64,000 nucleotides of DNA. Source: Xenopus tropicalis. Its lineage: Eukaryota; Chordata; Amphibia; Anura; Pipidae. The notes under the pieces were generated by a model. That model was not told where the DNA came from. It did no database searches and saw nothing but the letters and a program-made list of their open reading frames with translations. A program made the position numbers and the translations under genes. The DNA is taken from contig NC_030684.2 of NCBI RefSeq assembly GCF_000004195.4, positions 72,895,392-72,959,391 of the forward strand, written 5' to 3'. Shown here piece after piece: positions 54,905 to 64,000 of the stretch; positions within the stretch are counted from its first letter, which is position 1, and the number at the start of each line of letters is the position of its first letter.

Positions 54905-56247
54905 TCATATTCCTAAACAAGTCTAACAGGACTGTGCCCAGTCAGGTTTTGTATGGTCTCTAGAGACTTCTGGATTTCTTCTTACCTCTCATCATTTATT
55001 CACTGTCTCCTATGCTAACAACATCTCATCTCCAGTTCCTCTTAATGTGTGGGTACCCCAAGGCTCTGTACTTGGGCCATTGTTGTTCTCCCTCTACACA
55101 CTATATTTGGGAGATCTTATCTGTTCATTCGGCTTTAAATATCATCTGAATGCTGATGATATCCAAATTTATTTTTCGACCCCTTCATTAACAGTTGAAA
55201 CTGAGACTCAAATCTCTAACTGCCTCCTGGTTTTCTCTAATTGGATGAACCAACGCCACCTCAAACTGAACCTAACAAAAACTGAACTAATGATCTTTCT
55301 GCCTAAGCCTGGTCCTACCCCCCCTTTACTATCTCTATTGAAGGCACCCTCATCAGCCCTGTCGATTTGGCACATTGTTTGGGGGTGATCTTTGACTCCT
55401 GTCTCCTTCTCTGACCATATTAGCACCACTGTCAAAACCTGTAACTTTTTCTTACGCAATATTGCCAAAATCCGTCCATTTCTTTCTATTGCAACAGCTA
55501 GGATGCTCACGCATGCTCTTATCCCATCCCGACTTGACTACTGTAACCTACTACTAACCGGCCTCCCTAACTCCCATCTTTACCCCCTACAGTCTATATT
55601 AAATACTGCTGCCAGAATTCTGCTCCTCATCCAGGAGAGTTCAGGCCCTTCCCCTGTTAAAGTCCTTATCGTGGCTTCCTATTAAACAAAGAATATCTTA
55701 CAAACTCCTTCTCTTAAACTTCAAAGCCCTCCATTCCTCTGTTCCTCACTACATCTCTTCTCTTGTGTCTTCGTACGTTCCTGGTCGACTCCTCCATTCC
55801 TCGCAGAGCTATCGCTCAGTTGCGCCCCCCACTACAACTGCTGTTTCCCGCCTTAAACCTTTCTGCCTTGCTGCCCCTTACATTTGGAATGCCCTCCCTG
55901 ATTTCCTCCGGAGAGAACTTAAAAACTACCTTTTGGAGCACTCTCACAGCACCTGATCTGGAAACCAGCACTTATATTGTAATGACACCCACTGTGACCT
56001 ACAGCACTTATATTTGCCTATTTGTGTCTGTAAGTTACCCTCCCATACAGATTGTAAGCTCTGCGGGGCAGGGACCTCCATCCTCTTGTGTCTTTGACTC
56101 TTAACTTAGTGCAACTGTATCTTGTATTTATTGTTATACTTTGTATTTATCTATTATCTTAATAACCCCCTGTTTTCTATTAATGTATTCTACTGTACAG
56201 TGCTGTTTACATAAGTAGTGCTTTATAAATAAAGAGATACATACATA
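54905..56247 (+). pseudogene. 5'-truncated L2 LINE (RT end, C-terminal domain, 3' UTR)
   Basis: The reading begins in the RT palm ([16 protein letters not shown]), and the catalytic box reads NADD in place of [32 protein letters not shown] and FCLAAPYIWNALP follow, with a frameshift near 55385 and stops after 55680. The 3' UTR has GCAGGGACCTCCATCC and ends GTGCTTTATAAATAAAG plus (ATAC)n. It is the same subfamily as the L2 at 36857-39138. Confidence 0.88.
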
Positions 56248-56299
56248 CAAATCTGTTACCTAATCTAAATATCAGAGGGAAAAGTAGTAATCTCCGCTA

Positions 56300-56560
56300 C
56301 ATGCTGGCTAATGCACGGAGCTTGTCAGGAAAATAAGGAGAGCAGGAGTCTATTGCATGTACTGACAGTTATGATATTATTGGTATTACTGAGACTTGTT
56401 AGGATGAAATATGTGACTGGGGTGTGAATTTAAATGGTTACACACTTTTTAAGAGGGACTGAGGGATTAAAAAGCCATGTGCTAAAGAAATTGCCAGAGA
56501 CGGCAATGGGGAGAGTGTGGAATCCCTTTGGGTAAAGATTTTAGCAGGGCTAAAGGTTAC
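56300..56560 (+). pseudogene. CR1 LINE endonuclease fragment
   Basis: The frame reads MLANARSLSGK, SYDIIGITETC, DWGVNLNGYTLFKRD with stops between. These are the N-A-R-S-L and I-I-G-I-T-E-T motifs of CR1-type AP endonucleases. Further motifs are absent. Confidence 0.75.
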
Positions 56561-56661
56561 AAAGAAAATTTTCACAAACTGTTCCAATAATGTGCTCCCT
56601 AGAGCTCAATACCCACCTCTGTCACTTTCAACAGAATGGACAAAAACTTTAAACCATAATT

Positions 56662-56830
56662 TATTATTAATAATAACATTTATTTATAAAGCGCCAACAT
56701 ATTCCGCAGCGCTGTACAATAAGTGGGTTTCATACATTGGACATACAGAGTAACATATAAAGCAATCCGTAACCGATACAAGAGTTGAAAAGAGCCCTGC
56801 CCAAAAGTGCTTACAATCTACAAGCTACCA
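56662..56830 (-). mobile_element. L2-type LINE 3' tail, reverse orientation
   Basis: TTATTTATAAAGCGCCAAC and TTCCGCAGCGCTGTACAAT match, in reverse, the 3' end of the L2 at 63050-63778 (CAGCGCTGCGGAAAATGTTG; GCGCTTTATAAATAAATG). GCACTTACAATCTACAAGC-type sequence lies at the inner side. It is a 5'-truncated copy. Confidence 0.75.
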
Positions 56831-57181
56831 CATTAAAAGCACAGTAAGACTTGGATGGCCAGCACACCAGTTCACACAATCATATATCTACACTTCAGTT
56901 GTAATACCTCACTTTAGTCCATACATATTTTGTGAATAGCCCAAAAGAGCAGGATTCAAAATTAAAAATTCAAACACTGAAAAAAAATATTGTCCAAAAA
57001 TTATTTTAATTTTGCACAAGTCCCAGTCTTTTAGTATAGTGAAGCCAGTGAGGTTATTGAAATAATTTGTGCAACAGTTGCATAAGTCCCAATTGTTAGT
57101 ATAGTGAAGCCAGTGGAGCTATTGAGAAAATTTGCACAGTAATTGGTGTCTCTATTTAGTATAGTAATTTTGCCAACAATA

Positions 57182-57626
57182 GGGTTGATTCACTAAAGGT
57201 CGATATTTCGAGCGCTATTTATAGCATGCGTTAAAAATTTTATTGCGTCAAATTTTTTGCGTCTTAATGCATGATTCACTAAAAGCATACTTGCGTTAAT
57301 TTAGACGCTATACTGCTTGCGTTATTTAAGTAGCGAAGACTATTTTCATGCGGTATTTGATGGAACGCGCGCTAATGAACGCAAGTAGGTGTTAATTTTC
57401 ACATAGACTAATGCAATATTTAACGCGGATATGTGTTTGTGAATCATGCGTTCGTATTTCGGTGCAGAAATTAACGCATGCATTAAAATTAACACACACG
57501 GTAGGGCGAAATTTAACGCACGCGATATGCAACTTAACACATGCGATAATACTGCATTTTTTTTCGCGTCCACTTTAACGCAAAAAAGCGTGCGATAACG
57601 CTTATCGACTTTTAGTGAATCAACCC
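57182..57626. mobile_element. TA-flanked MITE (mariner-type), 445 bp
   Basis: GGGTTGATTCACTAAAGGTC on the left and its inverted form on the right match at all but one position over about 24 bp, with TA at 57180-57181 and 57627-57628. The interior is A/T rich with TTAACGCA/GCGTTAA motifs and is itself a foldback. The 3480-3776 segment is a partial relative. Confidence 0.88.
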
Positions 57627-57628
57627 TA

Positions 57629-59025
57629 ATATGTTTTAAATGACCATTACAATGAACGACTGTCGCAATTAGCTAAGATGTCTATTAACCAGAGTAACAG
57701 CACCAGCCACCTGCCTGGGGCATCCCCCAGCTGCTATATCTGTTGTCTTGGTTTAAAAAAATGAAAAAGGAAACAATCTCACCCACAATGGAGACTCAGA
57801 TCTTTCCACTGGTTTTCACCCTCCATTAGGAGTCTTGTTGTCTCTCTCTTGGCTCGTATTGTCCCGCCATTGTCCCACTCAAAAAAAAAAACAAGAACCG
57901 TTGGGAACCAAGAGAGACAGCAAGACTTGTACGAGTTTCTATGGGCTGAGAGGGCATTTCCTTTAACCTGGGAATAAAAATGTTGGGGGGGCCCCCATGG
58001 TTCCGACACCTATGATACAAGCTACAGTTTTATTATTACCGAGAAAAAAGAAAATTATTTTATAACTTATTTGTTTAAAATGGACTCTGTGGGAAATGGC
58101 ATTCCAGTAATTCTGAGCTTTCTGGATTACGGTTCCTACAGCTTACATACCAGAGCCCCCCAGTGCTTTTCTGCTATTGCCCAGCAGCCAGAAAAGTTTT
58201 TTCTGAGAACTGTATTATATAAATCAAGTATGCAATATTGTTTTAGCAGGGACTTCCTGAAATATATTTTGCTTTTAAAATCAGTTTTCAGTTTTACACT
58301 ATACATTATTGAATTATTTTTTTTCTGCACTAAAAAGAATTGAAACCTGTATAATTTGTTTCCCTTTTGCTAGCTTTTCTCTCATCTGTATTTTTATATG
58401 TAGGCAGTGCTGATGGGATGTTCAGGAACAGTAGGGATCAATTACTACACTAGGGTGGAAGTGCAAGAGTACTAAGGGACATATGAGTGTGCCCTGAGGG
58501 TTGCTGGTCTCTGCACTGAGCGCCAGATCAAAAATCCATCTAGCCATAAGGACTCGTCCTTAGTGCAGGCTGCACCCACTACCACTCCATAGCTTGTGCC
58601 TCTGACATGCAAGGTAGTGGGTCGGAGGGGGGTGCCTATGTGCTTCCTCCACCTGCCTCTCACCAATATAATGCTTACTAATGCAGTCAATGCTGTATTC
58701 TGCAGGAAAGCTGTAGGTGTGCGGCTATTTACACACAATTGTCAAAGCGCAAAAAAAATGTCTTTGCATGCTGCATTCCGTTTTGCAAATGAGCCATAGA
58801 AAGTTATACCCATAGAGCTAACACTATATCTGTTGGGGCCAAAAGTTTAGGGACATTAAATGTGTTACAGAGTATCTGACAGGGTTATTGAACCTAGGAT
58901 GTCATGAATAAAAAGATTAGGGTGCAGGTTTGGGGCATTTTGTTCAGATTATATAGTGTGTTATGCATACTACAAAACATTTTTATTTATATGCTCTACT
59001 TCACCAGCAGCTTAGTTAAACAATA
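57629..59025. other. Intronic DNA, mostly unassigned; one hAT-like terminus ends at 58014
   Basis: GCCCCCATGGTTCCGACACC TATG at 57991-58014 reads inverted as a CATAGGTGTCGGAAC hAT-like terminus. Its partner and target duplication were not found. The remainder shows no gene. Confidence 0.4.
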
Positions 59026-59033
59026 GTGACGTG

Positions 59034-59336
59034 AGGCCAGTCCAAAACCTGCGGCACCCAAGGGTTTAGCTGCAAGTTGGTAGGATTCGGGCCGACTTCT
59101 GCATACCATTTGCAGGTTGTGGGCTGGTTCAGGTTGAGCTTTTTCTTCTACTATCCCTGCCCCCAACCTTAGACTTCCAGCTTCCGGCTTCCTCAATTTA
59201 TAGGTGCGTGCCTACCCGCCCCTTCTATGACATGAGACGGGCAAGTCAGGCACAGGTGTATAAATAGAGGGCAATTGCCAGGTGGGGTGGGGTTCGGCTG
59301 GGAGTGGGAGGGCTAGGGTTGGGTCGCACATCACTA
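59034..59336. mobile_element. hAT MITE, 303 bp, near-perfect 8-bp TSD
   Basis: The termini are TAGTGACGTGAGGCCAG and, inverted, TAGTGATGTGCGACCCA. The flanks are TTAAACAA (59026-59033) and TTACACAA (59337-59344), a 7 of 8 match. The interior is G/C rich (GGTGGGGTGGGGTTCGG). No coding content. Confidence 0.72.
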
Positions 59337-59790
59337 TTACACAATTGTTAGCTGTAAATGGCTTGCCAGGTTTCACCAATACAAATAGATTAACTCTCCC
59401 ACACCGTGGAAAATTCCCTGGAGATGCCCATGTTTATTATTGGGTTGCTCGAGGGATTTAATATATATATAAAATCAGTTGTTACATGTTGTGACCGAAG
59501 TAGTCCTGAAAAAAACATTATATTGTTTTCTAATTTGCCCCTAAAGAAAGATACCATACAACATTTTAGAATTGCTTGGTATTTAGTGCACTAATTTGTG
59601 GAAATATGGCTTGCAGTAAGGGTTAAACAGTTGACTAATGGGTGATATGTCATTTTCCTATAATAATATGAGACTGCATTGTGCTTGATATTAACTAATG
59701 CTAGTAAATCTTTGAAACCATTGTACTGGGTTATTAAAATATAGAAATTCTTTAATGGAAGGAAGACTTATATAGGCTTTTTATTTTCAG

Positions 59791-60072
59791 TTCCTCCTTT
59801 GGTCAATCTCTACTCCTCAAAGCCTGTAGTACTGGGAGAACCCAACATCCTTATCTGCTTTGTAAAGAACATTTTTCCTCCTGTGATGAACACAACCTGG
59901 ATTAAAAATGGGGAAAAAATTGAAGAAGGATTTACAGAGACAAGCTACCTGCCTGCACAGGACCATTCCTTCCGTAAACTCCATTATTTGGCTTTCATAC
60001 CAAATGAGCATGATATTTACACATGTGAGATAGAGCACTGGGGCTTGGAAAGACCCACAAGGCGTGTTTGGC
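59791..60072 (+). CDS. MHC class II alpha chain, exon 3 (alpha-2 Ig C1 domain)
   Basis: The exon starts after TTATTTTCAG and encodes IPPLVNLYSSKPVVLGEPNI, then LICFVKNIFPPVMNTTWIKN and IYTCEIEHWGLERP. This is the membrane-proximal immunoglobulin C1 domain. The paired cysteines (LICF, YTCE), the Trp after NTT and the EHWGL motif are all present. N-T-T is a conserved glycosylation site. The length, 282 nt with phase 1/1, is the standard size. It ends TGTTTGGC before the donor GTAAGT at 60073. The next exon (connecting peptide, transmembrane, tail) was not found in the remaining 3.9 kb. Confidence 0.93.
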
Positions 60073-60544
60073 GTAAGTATATGACTTAAATTAACAGTAT
60101 AGCTAATAGTCAGAGCTGTGATTGACTAAGGCTAATTCCATGTGGGGCTGATTCTTGGCCTGCACATAAACACCATCCAAGAAATCGCTGATCTGTGGGC
60201 ACCCACTTTCTCCTGTGTCTGCACTCAGTCACTGTGTCAACCTGAGTGTGGACTCATGGAGCATATTTCGGTGCTGAAATGTGTCATTGTGCATTGTTGT
60301 GCCGAAATCTGCTCTGTGTCTGCACCCAGGCCAACACAATTTCTCCAAGTGCAAACTTAAGAGAAATTGGATTTAAGCAGAGGGGCTGTTACTTGGCCTG
60401 GCAGTACCCAAACAAATCATACTTTGTGATATTTGCATGCATTAATATTTTGGCATTTAAGGCTGATTGCAACATGAAATGAATAGATCAGTAAAAAAAA
60501 ATGCTTTATGGAGACCAGTTATAGTACTGACAACCTGCTTGTAT
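60073..60544 (+). other. Start of intron 3, unassigned
   Basis: No transmembrane exon is seen. GGCCTGCACATAAACACC and inverted-like GGCCTGGCAGTACCC flank CTGTGTCTGCACYCAG repeats (about 60210, 60315), perhaps an old MITE. Confidence 0.35.
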
Positions 60545-60736
60545 CTAAAGGCCATGGGCGTCCACAGAAGGGGGCAAGAGGGGGCACTTGCCCCCCCCCT
60601 GGAAAAGTAGCAAAAAAAACCGAGTACCGCCGCTCCTTATACGCAGAGTACGCACTCTGCGTAGGGCACCAACTCCCAGGGGGGCACCCAGGACCGCCGC
60701 TCCCTACGCAGAGTGCTCACTGTGCGCACTAACATA

Positions 60737-60898
60737 CCAGTCATCGGCGGCGGCTCCTTCTCTTATGCTGCTGCAACAGGCCCTTTTATATGGTTGCGCC
60801 CGTGCGTATGACGTCACATGTCAGCGGCGAGGCGCAACCTTATAGAAGTGCCTGTTGCAGCGGCATAAGAGAAGGAGCCGCCGCCGATGACTGGTCTG
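60737..60898. repeat. Large hairpin with TGACGTCA near the apex
   Basis: CAGTCATCGGCGGCGGCTCC...on the left mirrors GGAGCCGCCGCCGATGACTG on the right. The arms also contain TTCTCTTATGC(T/C)GCTGCAACAGGC and GGTTGCGCC in inverted form. TGACGTCA lies at about 60809-60816. The right arm resembles 26090-26150 in the hAT at 25854. Confidence 0.85.
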
Positions 60899-60899
60899 T

Positions 60900-61300
60900 T
60901 GGGGGTAATTTCTATGGGGGCAATTGGGGGGCATTGTATGTGGGGGCTACCATCTATGGGGGGTACTGTGTATGAAGCAATTGGGGGCATTGTGTGTGTG
61001 GGGGCTACCATCTATGGGGGGCACTGTGTATGGGGGCAATTGGGGCACTTTCTATTGGGGGCACTGTGTTTGAGGGCTACTGTCTATGGGGCAATTGGGG
61101 ACACTGTTTATGGGGGCAATTGGGGCACTGTGTGTGGGGGCTACTGTCTATGGGGGGTACTGTTTATGGGGGCAATTGGGGCACTGTTTATGGGGGCAAT
61201 TGGGGCACTGTTTATGGGGGCAATTGGGGCACTGTTTATGGGGGCAATTGGGGCCCTGTTTATGGGGGCAATTTGGGCCCTGTGAATGGGGGCCCTGTTT
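60900..61300. repeat. Minisatellite, TGGGGGCAATTGGGGCACTG-type units
   Basis: About 15 units are present; the last six are nearly perfect 24-mers, GGCACTGTTTAT then GGGGGCAATTGG. Spurious Gly/Trp-rich frames occur in all plus frames. Confidence 0.92.
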
Positions 61301-61579
61301 TTTGCTGTTTAGAGCAAACCTGTTTTGTGCCATGTTTAAACAGAGCACTGGCTACTATTTTATGTTATCAAGATTATTTTTACAAATAAATTATTATTTT
61401 GATCCATCTAATGTGTGTTTCTGAGTACTGAATTATGTGAATAGTAGGTAGCTGAGTAGAGCAGAGTAGTTGCAAAAGGCACTAACAGTTGTAAATGTAT
61501 TCATTAATTAAAATATATTTAATTACAATTGTATATTTTTACATACAGACACACGTAAGCTAGTATCATCCTGCAAAAA

Positions 61580-61586
61580 AAAATAA

Positions 61587-61661
<75 letters not shown>

Positions 61662-61665
61662 TATA
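61580..61665. repeat. (TA)n microsatellite
   Basis: About 80 bp of TA lie between the inverted CATCATCCTGCAA arms of the hAT element. Confidence 0.95.
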
Positions 61666-61746
61666 TTAAATATTGCCTGTTGCAGGATGATGCTAGCTTA
61701 CTTGCCCCCCCATGGAAAATTTTCTGCGGACACCCATGCTAAAGGC

Positions 61747-62882
61747 CATTGCCTCTCACTGTATATAATGTATCTGAGGTCAAAGTTCCCACTCACTGTA
61801 TTTAATGTACTGGGTTGTCACTGCTCTTCACCTTTCAATGTATAATGTATTGAGTATCTGTTCTTGGAAGTTACTGCCATAGTGGCAGAGCCAACATTGT
61901 GTCTCTATGCAGCTTCAATCAGCTTTAGAAAAGTAACTGAAAGGTTCTAAAAGCTTGCTTTGATTATCAACTTAGGCAGCCAATAAAGGTATTACCTTTA
62001 CACTAAATTTGTTATGCTTCACATCAGAAGTTTTACCCTATAACTTTTCTACTACCTAACATAGTAAAAAACTTTTAGGACAATCTTCAGGCATCAAAAC
62101 CCAATGAGATTATCACGAGTGGGAAAACATATATTTCTGCTTTTAAAGTAGCCCAATAAAATAATATGTATAATATATTTTAAAAGCAAGTCCTATGTAT
62201 TGTCCACACAGTTATAAGTAGTATATATAGGCATATACAGATACGAGATTAAAACTGTTCCCTCTACCATAAGAGTATGAATAGTTTTCTTGTTTGATAA
62301 ATCAAACACATTTTTATTTACAGTAAAAATCTTGCAGTTTACCTGCTAAATCTGTCTACCTGCTTTAATAATTTTGCTTGAGTTCATGTAGATGGGCAAA
62401 CAGTACTGATCTCTATAATTTATGTGGTGAGCTCTCCAGTCTTTATTTCTACTGAAGGCAGGGATTACATTGGGAGATTTCAGTCTTGTTTGGAATACAT
62501 AGAACTGGTATTTCCCACTAATTTTATTACATCACCATTTTTATCTTACTATAATGATTGAGTTATAATTTGATATGCTACTTGTAATATTATGGTAAGA
62601 TATTATTGTGACATGTATATTATGATAACACTTTTTTCTACATCTATCCCACTACCCCTTCCTAATTATAACTGTCCTCTTCCTATTGCCCTCCCCTTTG
62701 TTAGCCTTTCTCCTCTAGTAATAATGCACATGCTTCTTACACAAAACAATCTCTTGAAAAGAAAATCTTATTTCTTCATCTCCCATTGACCTCTAAATGT
62801 GATAGGCAAGTAATATAATTAGTCATTAATATCTAACTAATACTTCTAGGTAATACTGTCAGGTTGCAGGACTAAGATTTCA
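61747..62882. other. Intron 3 DNA, nothing recognised
   Basis: A/T rich. A hydrophobic 65-codon frame at 62592-62789 was considered as the missing transmembrane exon and rejected. Confidence 0.4.
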
Positions 62883-63049
62883 GATGACTGTAAGCTCTTT
62901 ACAGGGCAGGGACCTCCTTCCTACTGTGTCCCATACCACATGGCACTTACTCCCTGTGTATTTATACTTATTTATTGTATTTATTATAACACTTGTCCTC
63001 CCTGTGTGTAATTTTGTATATTGTAAGATTGTACAGCGCTGCGTAAAGA

Positions 63050-63778
63050 AGCTGCCAAAATTCTTATTCACTCTCTTATAATATCTCGCCTGGACTACTG
63101 TAACTCCCTATTAATTGGCCTTCCCCTCCAAAGACTGTCCCCTCTCCAGTCCATAATGAATACTGCTGCCAGGCTCATACACCTCTCCGACCGCTCCTCC
63201 TCTGCCATATCACTCTGCCAATCCCTGCACTGGCTTCCCCTACCATCCAGGATAAAATTCAAACTATTGACCCTCACATTTAAAGCAGTCCATAACTCTG
63301 CCCCACCCTACATCTCTGAACTCATCTCTAGGTACCATCCAACCCGCTTGTTACGCTCCTCTACTGACCTGCTCCTCAACTCCTCTCTCATTCCCTCCTC
63401 ACACGCTCGCATTCAAGACTTTGCAAGGGCTGCCCCCCTTCTCTGGAATTCACTCCCACAAACTGTCAGACTTTCTCCCAATCTCTCTGCCTTCAAGAAA
63501 TCTCTAAAAACACATTTATTTAGAGAGGCTTACCCTAATCTAGCTTAGCAATACCCTGTGCCACACCTCTCACAACTCTGGTCATGCCCATTCCCACACC
63601 TTGTGTCTCAACCCTTTCTCCCTGTAGATTGTAAGCTCTTTTGGAAAGGGCCCTCTTCACCTCTTGTATCGGTTATTGATTGCTTTATATGTTACGCTGT
63701 ATGTCCAATGTATGTAATCCACTTATTGTACAGCGCTGCGGAAAATGTTGGCGCTTTATAAATAAATGTTAATGTAAT
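63050..63778 (+). pseudogene. L2 LINE (subfamily B) C-terminal domain and 3' UTR
   Basis: This is an open stretch of about 165 codons: AAKILIHSLIISRLDYCNSL, MNTAARLIHLSDRSSSAI, LHWLPLPSRIKFKLLTLTFK, then APLLWNSLPQTVR and LKTHLFREAYPNLA, stop at 63548. It is the domain C-terminal to the L2 RT, with no RT core. The 3' UTR has TGTAAGCTCTTTTGGAAAGGGC and ends CAGCGCTGCGGAAAATGTTG...TTTATAAATAAATG. It is a 5'-truncated insert in the 3' UTR of another L2. Confidence 0.85.
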
Positions 63779-63809
63779 GTACACTTGTGGCACTTTATAA
63801 ATAAAGTTA

Positions 63810-63853
63810 TACATACATACATACATACATACATACATACTACATACATACTA
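63810..63853. repeat. (ATAC)n tail microsatellite
   Basis: The 3' tail repeat of the L2 at 62883. One unit is imperfect (ACTACAT). Confidence 0.9.
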
Positions 63854-64000
63854 AAAGGATTTTTGCTCAGACCTTATAGAAAAACAGCCTGGGGCGTTGT
63901 AGTTTTAGAACGCCTCAGTTCATTCTCAAATCCCTGCAAGGTATGTGGTATGCCTTTTTTATATATATATATTTTTTTTAAACCTCTTTTTATTGTGCAC

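Larger units (their letters stand above)
44754..59790 (+). other. Intron 2 of the MHC class II alpha gene (15,037 bp)
   Basis: The intron runs from GTTAAGT to TTATTTTCAG. It is unusually long because it holds a T2-type MITE, the large tandem-unit repeat, a Ty3/Gypsy element, L2 and CR1 fragments and several MITEs, each listed separately. Inserts in the gene's sense strand include the Gypsy element and the L2 at 54905. Confidence 0.85.
60553..61738. mobile_element. Non-autonomous hAT element (CATGGGCGTCC family), 8-bp TSD CTAAAGGC
   Basis: The termini are CATGGGCGTCCACAGAA and, inverted, CATGGGTGTCCGCAGAA. CTAAAGGC is perfectly duplicated at 60545-60552 and 61739-61746. The interior, in order: a G/C-rich hairpin with TGACGTCA at its apex (60737-60898), a TGGGGGCAATTGGGGCACTG minisatellite (60900-61300), A/T-rich DNA, then (TA)n between inverted ATCATCCTGCAA arms (61557-61705). 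It shares ends with the elements at 17211 and 26854. Confidence 0.93.
62883..63853 (+). mobile_element. L2 LINE 3' UTR (subfamily A), split by a second L2 at about 63050-63778
   Basis: GACTGTAAGCTCTTTACAGG through GATTGTACAGCGCTGCGTA matches the L2 3' UTR at 38945-39100. After the insert the last part (CACTTGTGGCACTTTATAAA) and an (ATAC)n tail finish at about 63853. The two halves join in the order of the intact copy. Confidence 0.82.

Noticed and set aside
60887..61424. Gly/Trp-rich frames in all plus frames
   Set aside because: They are products of the GGGGGCAATTGG minisatellite of the hAT element.
62592..62789. Hydrophobic 65-codon frame as the missing MHC transmembrane exon
   Set aside because: There is no acceptor in the right phase, no connecting peptide and no GxxxG-like transmembrane pattern or basic tail typical of class II alpha.

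Overview
The window is vertebrate genomic DNA, almost certainly from a clawed frog (Xenopus). Two things point there. First, there are three exons of an MHC class II alpha chain gene on the + strand. Second, the repeats match what I know of frog genomes: TTAA-flanked T2/Kolobok-type MITEs, many hAT MITEs, Penelope-like elements that still have a GIY-YIG endonuclease, L2/CR1 LINEs and a chromodomain Ty3/Gypsy element. No bacterial genes, tRNA, rRNA or CRISPR array were seen.

The one host gene is the class II alpha gene. Exon 1 (signal peptide, 44183-44240), exon 2 (alpha-1 domain, 44508-44753) and exon 3 (alpha-2 Ig domain, 59791-60072) have intact phase-1 splice sites. A possible X/Y promoter module lies at 44018-44060. 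The connecting-peptide/transmembrane exon was not found and probably lies beyond the right edge. Intron 2 is about 15 kb because it holds an 8-kb interrupted repeat. Inside that repeat sits a young, almost complete Ty3/Gypsy chromovirus (48044-53369, 5-bp target duplication).

Upstream of the gene, 12974-39294 is a nest of transposons, each level dated by the one inside it. A hAT element with an expanded minisatellite (8-bp duplication CCAACCAC) was hit by an L2 LINE. The L2 was hit by a 5.7-kb hAT element with a decayed transposase (itself carrying another hAT), by a T2-type MITE, and by a head-to-head Penelope pair (16-bp duplication). The Penelope pair was hit by one hAT in its coding part and by another at its end. 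That second hAT was hit by a further hAT, whose (TA)n tract holds a second Penelope pair forming a 3-kb near-identical palindrome with an open 746-aa RT/GIY-YIG reading frame. Target-site duplications are readable at almost every step, so the order of events is seen directly.

The left edge (1-1404, minus) carries a Gag with a SCAN-like capsid region, a zinc knuckle and the start of a protease, from a Gmr1-like Ty3/Gypsy element that runs off the window. The rest is scattered MITEs, CR1/L2/Penelope fragments and tandem repeats.

The less ordinary signals are hammerhead-like ribozyme motifs in both Penelope families, a 2A-like motif near the start of the L2 protein, an LTR minisatellite that is read in frame as the Pol tail, a non-autonomous hAT whose internal-deletion junction can be located against its longer relative, and palindromes with TGACGTCA at the apex shared by two hAT elements. 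I did not find a convincing wholly new system. Identities to families come from reading motifs, not database searches.
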